64,000 nucleotides of DNA from Phaseolus vulgaris (taxonomy: Eukaryota > Streptophyta > Magnoliopsida > Fabales > Fabaceae): the NCBI RefSeq assembly GCF_000499845.2, contig NC_023758.2, forward strand, positions 7,603,665 through 7,667,664, in the 5' to 3' direction. The translations under genes and the position numbers were made by a program. The notes below the pieces were generated by a model. The model had not been told where the DNA came from, ran no database searches, and worked only from the letters and a program-made list of their open reading frames with translations. Of the stretch, positions 23,279 to 34,986 are shown in pieces (the stretch's first letter is position 1; each line of letters opens with the position of its first letter).

Positions 23279-24292
23279 TGATGAGAATCAAAAAGATGTT
23301 ATTAATAGAAGAAATGGACAAGGGCCAAAGCATTTAAAGTTCTTCTTATTAGTCTTTGCAAAAGATGAGGCCCAAGCCCAAGACGGCCAAGCCCAAGAAA
23401 GCCCAAGACGGCCAAGCCCAAGAAAGCCCAAGTCCAAACCATGAGGGGCAAGACCAAACATTAAATAAAAGAGCATCATTTGAATTACTTTTGTATAGTT
23501 GTAGGAGGTATGAATATTAAATAAAGAGTGTGAATAGTTAGGGGGTGTAGACGCATTTTAAGGGGTGCTGAAAATAGGAAGTGGATCACCCTTACTTCAT
23601 GACTAGGTGGCACCAATTTGCATTTGAATTTGGAGGGAACTTTGAGTTTCATTTGTGTTTCATTTCAGCCCTCTTCTCTTATAAATAGAGAGGTTGGGCT
23701 CTTGTAAATTCAGAATTGGATAATTGATATAGAGAAACTCTACTCATTTGGAGAGAGATTTGTGTGAGATTTGGATCTCCTTGCTTAGTCTCATCTTGTG
23801 AGCTTTTGGAGAGCTTCAAGTGGCGGCTTCCTTCACTCATCTTGGAACTTCGTCACCAAGTGGCGTGAGCAACTCCAAATTCCATTCCAGCGATCTTCAA
23901 TCACTTAAGTTTCGTCTTCTTTCATCTCCATTTTCATTTCCAATCGGTAGATTAGCTTGTTCTTCAATTTCTACCGTTTATTCTTGTTCTAGGTGTTGTT
24001 TTAAGTTTCTATTTAGTTTATCTTGTTCCTTTGATGAATTCAATCGGTAGATTCATTTCTTGATTCAATTCTGTCCAGTTTTTCAGTTTACCCTTTTCAA
24101 TTGTGCTTCTATTTGTGTTCTTGTTTTGTTCTTGCTTTCCTTTCAATTCCGCCAAGTGTTTGTGATAAGGATATGGCACTTATGATGTATATGAGTTTGG
24201 CTCTTCATTTGGATGGCATTGTCCTCCATTGATTTGTCCTTAAGCCTCCTTAAAGTGTTGTTTCTTGTTAAGTGTCTATCCAGCTCATATCA
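23279..24292 (+). repeat. 5' LTR of element G2
   Basis: This LTR starts TGATGAGAATC and ends GCTCATATCA. It holds several GGCCAAGCCCAAGA-type repeats near 23380-23430 (one extra copy relative to the 3' LTR). A TATAAATA box lies at 23680-23687, with the transcription start expected shortly after. Confidence 0.95.
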
Positions 24293-24294
24293 TG

Positions 24295-24306
24295 TGGTAT
24301 CAGAGT
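24295..24306 (+). other. Primer-binding site of element G2
   Basis: TGGTATCAGAGT, two bases after the 5' LTR, complements the 3' end of initiator tRNA-Met. Confidence 0.9.
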
Positions 24307-24683
24307 TATGGTTGTGTCCAAATTTTTTTTTGAGTTGCTGGACACTTTGATTCTGTTTTGTGTTAGTGATTCTGCTTTTTGTGTTTTTTTGAGTATTTCT
24401 TGCTGTTTTAATTGGTAAAATTCATTGTGCTTGAGTCATTTTAATTTTTGAATCCCTACTTGTTTTGTCTAGTCATGTTTTTTTCCTATAATGGCATCAA
24501 TTCCTTGTAGTACTTTTCTTGCTATCTTTGGTTTATTGCTTTTATTTGAGTACAAATTTTGGTTTCTGTTTTTCTTGATCCTTTGGTGCATTTTCTTTTT
24601 AGTATTGAGTTCATGCTTGTGTATTAGATCTATACAAGTTCTTATTCATCATTTCTATTGTGTCTTTGAAGTTTCTTTAATTC

Positions 24684-26273
24684 TGTTTTGTTGGGTCTAT
24701 TAGTGTCTAAGTTCAAGAGGGGAGGGGTGAATTGAGCTTATAAAATTTTCGCAGGAACACACAATTTTCAGTATACCAGAGGCAAAAAGAACAGATTGTT
24801 TTTACATGAAACAGATTGATTCTTCAGAGTAGTCTAGCACAATTTGAATTTGTTCAATGTAGAATTGTGATTAACATAGAATTACAACAGAGTCAGATCA
24901 GCTGAATATTATGAGGATGAAGGATACAGTTATGCTTAGAAATCAAACAAATTTACACAGCACAAGGTTCTAAGGAGAATGGTTCTTTCTCAGATTTTAA
25001 TGAATAGACTGTTTGTTCACAGATCACTCAAACCATCATATACAACTGCCTTGTTTGTGATTAGAAAGCTTTAACAAATCAGGAAGAACAGTTTTTACTT
25101 AAACCCATAATTAACAGATTCAATTTCAAAAGAACAGATTTAGTTCTTGACAGAATTAAGCAAAACCAGAAATGAGTGTAGGGATGAGAAGAAAGGCACA
25201 CAAGTTTTTATACTGGTTCACTCATATAGAGCTACGTCCAGTCTCACCTTACCCCAAGGTGGAATCCACTAAAAACAGTACCAATTACTTACAAACTCAG
25301 TAGTTCTTGAACACTACAAGAACAACACCAACAATGCTGAGAAACCCTATTTCAGCACACCTTGCACTCCAAGAAACCCTATCAAGGAGTGACTAACATT
25401 TACACCTTTACAAAACAAAATAAAGGAAAGATTACACCTGAAAAGAAGATGCAAGAACTCAAAACCAGCAGTTCAATTTGCTGCAGAACTGCACCAGCAC
25501 CTTCACCAAGATCAAAGGTTTCCTAGAATAAGCACACTTGAAAATCTCTTTGGAAAACCTTTCAAAAATCTTTTGATCTTTCTTCTCACATGGAAAATGT
25601 TTGATCTCTGTCAAAAACATAATTACTCAGCACCTTTTCATGTGAGAGAGACTTTTCTTTATATAGAAAACAGTTTCTAACTTCTTTTCAAAAAACAGTT
25701 GAAAAGCAGTTATGAAAACAACAGATTCATTTTTGAACTTAACAGATTTATTTGTAAAAACCGCCAACTCAGCTAACTGAAATAACTGTCTGAGTTGTAC
25801 CTTTGGTGCCCTAACTAACTTGTGAAAAACCTTTCAGCTGACCAAAGAATAAACCTGTTCTTTCACAGTGAAACAGATTAACATATAGCAAACAGGCCAG
25901 CTCAGCTTTAACTGAAATAACTAACTAAGCTTTGCCTGTGGTGCCTTAACAGAATTTTAGAAAAGCCTTTTAACATAGAAGAAATAAACCGATTCTTTCT
26001 CCATAAAACAGATTTATTTGTGTACTGATTTAAAACTTTTAAGAGCACTTTAAAAAGCTTTTCAAAACCATTTAACCATATCATGTGCTTGATCTAGACT
26101 TGGATAGGCATCTAGGATGGATCATGTAGCAAAAGGCAACCTTACACAAATACAAGCCTACATACAAGATCATCTAAACCTATTACAAACATCAAAGCAA
26201 ACTAGCTATTTTTCTACATCAAACACACACAACACTAGGTAGAGAAGAGACTTCATCCATCTTCAGCATGTTT
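24684..26273 (-). mobile_element. Solo LTR nested in the G2 leader
   Basis: A 1580-bp insertion (24689-26268) flanked by perfect TGTTT duplications (24684-24688, 26269-26273). Its ends are TGTTGGGTC...CTTCAGCA on the + strand. On the minus strand it runs TGCTGAAG...GACCCAACA and contains a CTATATAAAG promoter near 25655. It carries many AACAGATT-type short repeats and no long ORF. The size and CAAGAGGGGAGGGGTGAATT near the end recall LTRs of large legume retrotransposons, but the family is not certain. Confidence 0.88.
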
Positions 26274-27095
26274 TTCATTCCAGTATAGGTTCCTCTATTT
26301 TTCATAAAAACCTGCTGACTATTTCGTTTATCAAAATTTCTGTGCTTACTGGAAAATTCTGAACTTCTGGATTTAAGTAGTTTGACGTGTTACAAAAGAG
26401 TTAAAAAAAGAAGTACATCAAAATTCAAAATACAAAAAAAAATTATAAATGAAATACGTACAGTGTGTAAAATTCTGACGTTGGAAAACGGTGATTCGGC
26501 AGTAATTTTCGGAAATTTATCACAATTAATTGGCTTACTGTTTTTGAGTGATTGCAGTGCCAATTTTTAGATAACATCTTGAATTTCCAGTGGTTAAAAT
26601 TTCACATTCCAGTTCGCTTTCTACAGTTCCAGTTAAATATTTTAAGTCACGCACAGTTTTAACAAAAAAATTCCAGTAGCATTGTTTTTGTTTTCTTCAT
26701 CTATTCTAGTACTATTCTTTAGGACTCCTTTGTGTGCTATCCTTTCTTTGTGTGCCTTACTTTTCTTGCTTGTCTTTTAATTCATATTCTTTTCTAGTTT
26801 TGTCATATCTTCTATTCTGTTTTGGTTTAGCTTTTCTTGCTTATATCTTTTCTTGATTGTCTTCTTGTTTCCTCTAAGTTTTGTGGTGACTTGTTCTTAA
26901 GTGAGTGTGGTTTGCTTTGACATTTTTCATTTGAAGCTCATCCAATTCACAAGAGAGGCTTGGTTAAGGAAAGAACACTTTTCTTGGAGTGGTTTGAGTA
27001 CATTCTTTTGGCCTTTTCCAGCAAGCTACATTTTGCTTTATTTTGCTAACAAGTTTCCTTAATTGTTTGTTTCTGTTTTTGTGCCTTTTATGATC
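26274..27095 (+). other. G2 leader between solo LTR and gag
   Basis: An untranslated leader rich in TTTTCTTG and pyrimidine stretches. No ORF longer than 62 codons and no second insertion is seen. Confidence 0.6.
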
Positions 27096-28397
27096 ATGGA
27101 TAATTTTTCTAGTGGAGAATCCTCCAAACCTTGCTCACCTCAAAAGGCAGCTCTCTTTGAAGATTTAAAGAATGCTAGACAATCAAATGCACAATATCTT
27201 GATGTGATAAGACAAATGGAGGCAAGGCTCCAAAGCTTGGAGATAACCCGTGAAGAATTTCATCAAAACCGGGAGAGAAGACATCGTCATCATCATAGGC
27301 ATTCTTCAAGGACTTCTCACTCTTCTCATGGATATCATGAAGACAATGAACGGCGAAGGCACCATCATCATGAAGAGAGGCGCCAACATGTGGCTGGCCC
27401 TTATTCACCTATTGTAAAACTACCTAGCTTTAGTGGTGAGAGTGATCCTAATGTGTACTTAGGGTGGGCGGCCAAGGTTGAACAAATATTTGATGTAAAT
27501 GGGGTTATAGATGATCATAGGGTTAGATTAGCATCCTTAGAATTCTTAGACTATGCCATGCAATGGTGGCATCAATATCTCATGGACATTGAGCTACACA
27601 AGAGATTGCATGTGGTCTCTTGGGACGATTTAAAAGCTTGTTTGCGCGCTAGATTCGTTCCTCCACACTTTAGGAAAGACCTATTGTTGAAACTCCAAAG
27701 GTTTCATCAAGGCACGCTAAGTGTGGATGATTATTTTAAACAACTCGACACGCTTTTAATTAGAGTTCATATGGATGAGAGTGAGGAAGCTAAAATAGCT
27801 AGGTTTGTTAGTGGCCTTCGAAGGGACATTCAAGATGTGGTAGAGCTACAAGAATATTCTTCATTACAAAATGTAGTTCACCTTGCTAGTAAAATTGAAA
27901 ATCAAATTGCAAGGAAAAATGCTTTCAAAAATTCTTCTAAAGATAGCTACTACCACTCTTCTTGGAAAAATAAAAATAGCTCTTTTTCAAATCTCCCTTT
28001 TAAGGACTTTACTTTCAAATCTAGAGATTCTAAGCCTTCCACTTCCACTTCTAGGCCTAAATCACCAACTAAATCGTCTAGTAAGAAGTGTTTTAAATGC
28101 TTGAGCTATGGACATATTGCTTCTAATTGCCCTTCTAGACGAAATATGTATATGCATGATGGGGTAGTGGTTAGTGAGCATGAATCCGAAACCTCTAGAC
28201 ATTCCTCACCTTCTAGGTCCCCTAGTGAGAATGAGAGTGAAAGCCCACATGAGGGTGACCTATTGGTAATAAGACGCATTCTTGGACAAGTTTTAAAACC
28301 CTTTGATGAAAGTCAAAGAGAAAATATCTTTCATTCAAGGTGTCTTATTAATGATAGGTTATGCTCTTTGATTGTGGATGGGGGGGAGTTGTGGTAA
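27096..28397 (+). CDS. Retrotransposon gag of element G2
   Basis: An intact 433-codon frame from ATG 27096 (an in-frame ATG also at 27090). The N-terminus has a Glu-rich helix and His/Arg-rich stretches. The centre is a retrotransposon gag (capsid) domain with VYLGWAAKVEQIF, MQWWHQYL and ARFVPPHFRKDL. Then comes a Ser-rich linker and one CCHC zinc knuckle, CFKCLSYGHIASNC (about 28090-28131). It ends at 28397 only because a G run of seven bases at 28380-28386 shifts the frame at the start of the protease. With six Gs, gag would read on into protease. It can probably still make a capsid protein. Confidence 0.92.
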   Translation: MDNFSSGESSKPCSPQKAALFEDLKNARQSNAQYLDVIRQMEARLQSLEITREEFHQNRERRHRHHHRHSSRTSHSSHGYHEDNERRRHHHHEERRQHVAGPYSPIVKLPSFSGESDPNVYLGWAAKVEQIFDVNGVIDDHRVRLASLEFLDYAMQWWHQYLMDIELHKRLHVVSWDDLKACLRARFVPPHFRKDLLLKLQRFHQGTLSVDDYFKQLDTLLIRVHMDESEEAKIARFVSGLRRDIQDVVELQEYSSLQNVVHLASKIENQIARKNAFKNSSKDSYYHSSWKNKNSSFSNLPFKDFTFKSRDSKPSTSTSRPKSPTKSSSKKCFKCLSYGHIASNCPSRRNMYMHDGVVVSEHESETSRHSSPSRSPSENESESPHEGDLLVIRRILGQVLKPFDESQRENIFHSRCLINDRLCSLIVDGGELW

Positions 28398-28761
28398 TGT
28401 GGCAAGCACAAGAGTGGTAGACAACCTTGGATTATCTACCATCTCTCATGTCAAGCCCTACAAATTACAATGGTTAAGTGAGGTAGGTGAGATTATTGTT
28501 AACAAGCAAGTCCTCATTACATTTTCTATTGGTAAATATAAAGATGAGGTCTTGTGTGATGTTGTCCCAATGGAAGCCACACGTATTCTTTTAGGTAGGC
28601 CATGGCAATTTGATAGAAAATTTTTTCATGATGGCTTTACCAACAAAATTTCTTTTAACTTCCATGGGCACAGAGTCATTCTTAAGTCTCTCTCTCCAAA
28701 GGAAGTACATGAGGACCAAGTTAAAATGAGAGAAAAGAGAGAGAAAGAAAATGATAAATAA
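28360..28761 (+). pseudogene. Aspartic protease of element G2 (frameshifted from gag)
   Basis: Starting around the G run, this frame reads DGGSCGNVASTRVVDNLGL and ILLGRPWQFDRK, the active-site and flap-region pattern of plant Ty3/gypsy proteases with a D-G-G active-site variant. It is joined to gag only by a one-base frameshift, and ends at TAA 28759. It may be silent, or made by ribosomal slippage on the G run. Confidence 0.8.
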
Positions 28762-28782
28762 AGTTCCAAGAGAAGCCTTCTC

Positions 28783-29406
28783 ATGTCCACACAACAAGTT
28801 AAAAAGGTAATAGTTACTCAAAAGCCTATTTTTTTAGCTATTCCTAAGACTATTGAATGTGAGTCGGCTAAGGATAGTCCCACATGTTTGGACAATTTGG
28901 TAAAGGAATATGAAGATGTGTTTCAAGATCCTCCTAAAGGCTTACCACCTCTAAGAGGGATTGAACACCAAATAGACTTCATGCCTGGGGTTTCTTTACC
29001 AAATCGCCCTGCATATAGGACCAATCCCAAAGACACTAAATGAGAAAATGAAAAAGCAAATGAAGTACATGATAAATCGAGTCTTAATACCTTCTCAACT
29101 AAATCACTTTTGTTGACTCGTGCTACGCCTACAAGGTATTCTTCTTCTTTGTCTTTTTCATTACCCAAGGTTCAATGTTAAGGATGATTTTTTCATACCT
29201 TCTAGTTTTCCAAATAATATCATTTCTAAACAATCTTTTCCAACATGGTCTATGTATAGAACATATTTTTTTGAACTCCCAACATTTCAAAGTGATAAGT
29301 CATGTTTGCCTATTTCTTCTAGTATTCTCTTATCTAATTGCAAACTGACTTTGTTTTATGCAGGAGTACTGAATTCGTGGACGAATTCTCTCCAACTTGG
29401 GGAGTA
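28783..29406 (+). pseudogene. Truncated pol start and deletion scar of element G2
   Basis: The frame at 28783-29043 has EYEDVFQDPPKGLPPLRG and PNRPAYRTNPKDT, which precede the RT fingers in plant gypsy elements. It stops at 29041. The RT core, RNase H and integrase are absent. The remaining 360 bp ends with ACTTGGGGAG, a likely polypurine tract abutting the 3' LTR. Confidence 0.85.
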
Positions 29407-30395
29407 TGATGAGAATCAAAAAGATGTTATCAATAGAAGAAATGGACAAGGGCCAAAGCATTTAAAGTTCTTCTTATTAGTCTTTACAAAAGATGAGGCC
29501 CAAGCCCAAGACGGCCAAGCCCAAGAAAGCCCAAGTCCAAACCATGAGGGATAAGGCCAAACATTAAATAAAAGAGCATCATTTGAATTACTTTTGTATA
29601 GTTGTAGGAGGTATGAATATTAAATAAAGAGTGTGAATAGTTAGGGGGTGTAGACGCATTTTAGGGGGTGCTGAAAATAGGAAGTGGATCACACTTACTT
29701 CATGACTAGGTGGCACCAATTTGCATTTGAATTTGGAGGGAACTTTGAGTTTCATTTGTGTTTCATTTCAGCCCTCTTCTCTTATAAATAGATAGGTTGG
29801 GCTCTTGTAAATTCAGAATTGGATAATTGATATAGAGAAACTCTACTCATTTGGATAGAGAATTGTGTGAGATTTGGATCTCCTTGCTTAGTCTCATCTT
29901 GTGAGCTTTTGGAGAGCTTCAAGTGGCGGCTTCCTTCACTCATCTTGGAACTCCATCACCAAGTGGCGTGAGCAACTCCAAATTCCATTCCAGCGGTCTT
30001 CAATCACTTAAGTTTCGTCTTCTTTCATCTCCATTTTCATTTCCAATCGTTAGATTAGCTTGTTCTTCAATTTCTACCGTTTATTCTTGTTCTAGGTGTT
30101 GTTTTAAGTTTCTATTCGGTTTATCTTGTTCCTTTGATGAATTCAATCGGTAGATTCATTTCTTGATTTAATTCTGTCCAGTTTTTCAGTTTACATTTTT
30201 CAATTGTGCTTCTATTTGTGTTCTTGTTTTGTTCTTGCTTTCCTTTCAATTCCGCCAAGTGTTTGTGATAAGGATATGGCACTCATGATGTATATGAGTT
30301 TGGCTCTTCATTTGGATGGCATTGTCCTCCATTGATTTGTCCTTAAGCCTCCTTAAAGTGTTGTTTCTTGTTAAGTGTCTATCCTGCTCATATCA
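29407..30395 (+). repeat. 3' LTR of element G2
   Basis: This LTR starts TGATGAGAATC, ends GCTCATATCA, and is followed by the TAATG duplication. TATAAATA is at 29783-29790. It differs from the 5' LTR by scattered single bases and the loss of one ~25-bp GGCCAAGCCCAAGA unit. Confidence 0.95.
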
Positions 30396-31350
30396 TAATG
30401 TCTCCATATTTTGAGTACAAAAAGAATGACAACTACTTCTACATTACGAGTTTAATAATTTCTCCCATGTGCTTTTCGTTTTATATGTTACTACCATTCT
30501 ATCTTGCATAAGAATACACCATATTCCCATTTTATCACAAAGTGTCCACTAAGATTAGGTAATGCTAACACATGGGAAGTGCTTAATTTTTTTCTTAAGT
30601 TCTTAAAAACTATTATTGTATTTTTCTGTCCATTCAAGAATTTGACATTTCTTGATAAGTTGAGTTAAAGGCATAACTATTCTTAAAAACTCCTTAATGA
30701 ATCTTCTACAATACCTTGCCAAACCAAGAAAACTATGTATTTCGGTCACTATTTTTTGTAATTCCCACTCTAAAGCTACTTCTACTTTGGTTGGGTCCAC
30801 TAACACTCTTTGTTTTGAAATCACGTATTTCAAAAAATTTACTTCCTCTAATCAAAATTAAAACTTAAATAGTTTAACATACAATTGTGTGGCTCTCTTT
30901 TAAGGGTATGTTCTTCATATTCCTTAAATGTCTTAAAATAAATGAAAATATCAGTTATAAAAATAATTACAAAGTGATCTAAAAATGGGAAAAATATTAT
31001 GTTTATATAATCCATGAATATTGTACAAGCATTATTCACACCAAAAGACATCACTTGATATTAATAATGACTATACTTGGTTTTGAATGCACTTTTTTTG
31101 TATGTCTTATGCCTTTACTCTAATGTGATGATATCTTGATCTTAAATCTATCTTAGAAAACACAAAGGGTCATCTTAGTTGATCCATCAATTATAGGGAG
31201 AGAAAGTTTATTCTTTATTGTGAATTTATTTAATTGGCAATAATCTACACATAGTCTAAAGCTTCCATCTTTCTTCTTAACTAACAAAATAGGAGCTCCC
31301 CAAGATAACACACTAGGACAAATCAACTATTTTTCAAGTAATTCTTCCAT
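30396..31350 (-). pseudogene. G3 reverse transcriptase and RNase H start
   Basis: Minus-strand frames read [13 protein letters not shown] (about 31270-31240), FSKIDLR, a degenerate RT palm where the usual Y/F-x-D-D is replaced by FITDIFIY, and FLGLARYCRRFIKEF. They end ILFVLKIWRH at the G2 insertion point and continue across it into 23273. The changed catalytic motif and many stops make it inactive. Confidence 0.85.
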
Positions 31351-31985
31351 TTTTTTTTTCTTCAGTTTTGTTAGTTCAGAGGGTTACATTCAATATAATA
31401 ATGCTTTAGAAATTGGTCCAATTTCATATATCAAATCTATTTAAAATTCAATTTCTCTATTGGGAGGCAAATTAGGAATATCATTGGGAAAACCATTAGA
31501 AAAATCTTGAACAACTGCTATATTTTTAAATCTACTACCTCTTTGAATTTTGGACAATAACAAATAAACTTAAATTTCATTATCTAAAGGCTCACTCACT
31601 AAGTTAGTAGATGAATTCAAAAGATCCTCAAAATTGAAAAATATTACCGATTTTTTTTCACAATTCAAAAGGGCTTGATTGGAAGATAATCATTTCATAC
31701 CTAAGATTACATCTAATTGTGAAAAGGATAGAGAAATTAAATCTACAAGAAATTTCCAATTTTCAATGAACAAAGGACAATTTAGACTTTATTAATAGTT
31801 ACGTATTTACAAAAGGGAATCAAAACAATCAAACTAGCATCTAGAAAGGAGATTAGAAAGTCCAGGTGTTAAATACAATAACTAGAAATGAATAAATGTG
31901 TTGCGCTTGAGTCGTACATTATATTTAAAGTTTTACCTTTAATGAAACACGTACCTTCAATCATATCATGGTTTCAAGCGGCTTT
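31351..31985 (-). pseudogene. G3 protease region
   Basis: On the minus strand LDVILGMK and SNQALLNCEKKSVIFF near 31720-31640 match the end of a Ty3/gypsy protease. The active-site part near 31900 is badly decayed. Confidence 0.6.
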
Positions 31986-31989
31986 AACT

Positions 31990-32545
31990 TCATTCATGGT
32001 GTAGACTCTTCATGTTGTTGTAGGTCTTGCCTTGGGTGCAAAAGGATTGAAATGTGATTTTTTTTTGTCCGCATTCAGAAAATACATGATAAGGTTTTTC
32101 ACACTTTGAAACAGATAAATCCGTTAAGATGACAATCTTCAGCATAATAATTTTATCCAGACTTAAGCCACTTAATCTTATTATTCGTAGGTCTACTAGA
32201 ATTTTCGAAAGAAAATTGGTTGGGTTGAGATCTCCATTGGGGGTGGTTATAAGGTTTTCACTCCTTTGGTCTTCTTTTATCGGGTTGGGGTATGAAATAT
32301 TTTGGTTTATTATTTTGACTATTTTCAAAATCTTCCAGAAATCTACACTTGTGAATAAGTATAGAAAAATCAAAAATTTCTAATATTCCAACTACTTTTC
32401 TCAATTCAGGCATAAGTCCATTCTCAAATTTCATACATTTCATTATCTCATCTGGGTGATAAAAGAAAGTAGAATATTTCCACAAATCTTCAAACTGATA
32501 GGTATATTCTCCTACTATCATACTCCATTGCTTCAATTTCATAAA
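31990..32545 (-). pseudogene. G3 gag remnant
   Basis: Two overlapping minus-strand frames. The first (32542-32258) reads MKLKQWSMIVGEYTYQFEDL and FENGLMPELRK, matching the retrotransposon gag domain. The second (32373-31990) has a degenerate zinc knuckle, CEKPYHVFSEC. A frameshift separates them. Confidence 0.75.
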
Positions 32546-33429
32546 CTATATTTCTTTTGCTCTCTACACATCATTAGGAAAATATTTTTTCTAAACTTTT
32601 CATTATAAACACTTCCCAGATAATGATTATTCTCCCTCCTTATAATGATTTCAGGTATTATCACACCAATTCTAAGTCTCTCCTATCAACATAACTTACC
32701 TTTTGGTTGTAAACAAAGTCATAACTCAAAATCTTTTCTCAATCTCCTTAATCCATTATTCAACTTTTTTTTGGGTTATAACCTTCGAAGAATTGTGGAG
32801 GTTTGTTTCTCCTAAATTCAACCAAACCTTGTGACTCAATGGTTTCTTAAGGCCTTTGGTTCTTTGATATAGTAGCGACCATGTCTCTGATAACTTACAC
32901 TCCTTCGATCAATTCATTTCTCCTTCTACTTGTCATTCGGAATTATGCAAGTTAGTATAAAAATCTCATTTCACAAAGTCTCACATAAAATATTGTTTTA
33001 ATACCATCTAATGTGATGTCTAATCACACCATTTAGTAGTTAGTAAAGTTTTTTTTTTAAAAAATTACAAGTCAAAAAATATATTTTATTTTATATTTAT
33101 TAATTTAATGATTCAACTTATAAGTCATAGACTTTCTAAAATATAGTTCTTTAATTATTAATTAAAAAAATTACACATCTTTATTTATATATATAAGTAT
33201 TTTACAACATTATCAATCATAATTATACATTAAAACATATTCACTTGCATTTATATACACAATAACATATCTCTCTAGTAGGGTTGTAAGTTTATTTCAT
33301 CTTTCTAAGATAAACTAGTCTAGCGGCATAGTATACAATAGGTCAACATGAGTAAAACAATAAACATAAAAGAAGTTAGAACAAATACCGTGGAGATAAA
33401 TTAAATAACATGAAACAAAATAACATACA
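32546..33429. other. Probable G3 5' leader/LTR, degraded
   Basis: This AT-rich DNA contains the likely G3 primer-binding site near 33000 (minus). LTR borders are not recognisable and no gene is seen. Confidence 0.4.
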
Positions 33430-33970
33430 AATATAATTTATTTATTTTTTTATGAAAAAAATATAAATTATTTTAATATTGACTAGTCGGATAAATGAGA
33501 CTCACATATTCATACACAATTATTTCATCTTATTCAATTTCTTTTCTTTTTTTCTCATTTAAATCCTCAAGCTAAAACGTTAAGCTATAAATTAATTAAA
33601 ACTTGAGTAAATCTATTATTAATTATTTTTTTCTTAATTTATAATTTAGATAAAATTAATTCTCTTAAATTATTCATTGAATTAATATATATATATATAT
33701 TATAATATGTTTAGTACAAATATAAAAAGTTTTTGTAATTTAAAATTTTGAACATTATTGTTTAATTTGCTCAATGATATTTATGATTAGATACTATATC
33801 TTTATAATCATAGAAATTATATGATATTTTAATAAAATGAAGGACACTTCACGCAATAAAATAGAATAAAATAATACAAAAATGATAAATGTCTCGTCTC
33901 TTTTACCTTATTATTATTATTAAAATGTTCACGGATGGAAGTGAAAGACTTTGAAAGTGACCTAATATTA
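33430..33970. repeat. Diverged third copy of part of the segmental duplication
   Basis: This aligns with 18120-18640 and 57890-58420. Shared features include CAATAAAATAGAATAAAATA-like sequence, an AAATGTCTC/CTTACCTT/TTATTATTATT series and TTAAAATGTT(C/T)A before GGATGGAAG. It is clearly more diverged than those two are from each other, so it is older. Confidence 0.7.
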
Positions 33971-34179
33971 TTTGTTTTCAATTTATTATATTTGTCTTTG
34001 GATTAAGAGGATTTGTGAGAATTTGAAGAAAGTATGTATAAAGTATGTTCTGTTTGCCTACACTTATTTGTTATGAGCGATGATCGATTTGCGGGAAGGA
34101 AGACACGTAATACAATTATTTTTCTATTTTGCCTCCAAAAATAGTCAATTCATTTTCAAACTATTAAAATATAACCAAA

Positions 34180-34985
34180 TTTCAAAGATAAAAAGATAAA
34201 TAAATTTACATAATTTTTAATTCTAAAAAAAATTCTGAATGCAAAATAATTTTTATATTTTATTACTATGTTTTATTTATATATTTGATTAACAATCATA
34301 TATATAAAAAAAATTAAAATTATTTGAGAAATAATTTTTAAAAATATATTAATTATATTACAAAACAAAAATATAAAATATATTTATGATAAAAATAAAA
34401 ATATAAAATATATTTATGATAAATAAAATAAATTATATATATTAATAAAAATGAGAAAAAGTAAATATATTATAAAATTTATATACATAATCAATTATCT
34501 ATAATATATAATCGATTATATATAGAATTCAATAACATAACGATTAATGTAGTATATAAATTTTACCCATAATCAATTATATACTATAGATAATCTATTA
34601 TGTATATAAATTATAAATATAACTAATTATAATAATATAATATAATAAAATAATATAGTAATAAAATAAATAATAATATTAATAAAAATATATTTATATA
34701 TTCATAGTAATTAAAAAATGTTATTAATATTAATAATTAAAATAAGAATATTTTTTAAAATTAATATATAAAATCATAATAAAACTATAAATAATAATAT
34801 TAATTAAAATAATGATCATAAATATAAATTAATAAAAATTAAATAGATTTAATAATATTATTAATAATAATTTTTATTTTATTTTATTTGTATCAAATAT
34901 TTAATGGTATTATTAATAAAATAAATAATAACAATTAATAAAAATAAATATAGTTATTTATATAATAATATTATTATTATTATCA
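34180..34985. repeat. Extremely AT-rich tract
   Basis: About 800 bp almost without G or C, made of ATAAAATA/TAATAATA words with short direct repeats such as a 24-bp unit repeated near 34360-34420. No ORF. It could act as a matrix-attachment or replication-slippage region, which is inference. Confidence 0.6.
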
Positions 34986-34986
34986 A

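Larger units (their letters stand above)
23274..30400 (+). mobile_element. Non-autonomous Ty3/gypsy element G2 with TSD TAATG
   Basis: A complete LTR element (23279-30395, 7.1 kb) with target duplication TAATG on both sides. Its LTRs of 1014 and 989 bp are nearly identical, so it is fairly young. It keeps a long intact gag and most of a protease. Pol stops just after the start of the reverse-transcriptase region: RT core, RNase H and integrase are deleted. A 1.58-kb solo LTR sits in its leader. It needs enzymes from an autonomous relative to move. Confidence 0.95.
21927..32545 (-). mobile_element. Decayed minus-strand Ty3/gypsy element (G3), host of element G2
   Basis: Read on the minus strand from 32545 to 21927, and skipping 23279-30395, the fragments give gag, protease, reverse transcriptase, RNase H and integrase in Ty3/gypsy order. 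Stops and frameshifts are everywhere. A mutated primer-binding site (TGGTATTAAAAC on the minus strand, near 33000) suggests the 5' LTR lay just above 33010, but neither LTR could be delimited. It is an old element and the acceptor of the younger G2. Confidence 0.82.

Noticed and set aside
23820..24050. 76-codon ORF present in both G2 LTRs (also 29923-30153)
   Set aside because: It starts with GTG, lies in the transcribed part of the LTR, and is duplicated because LTRs are. No domain is recognisable.
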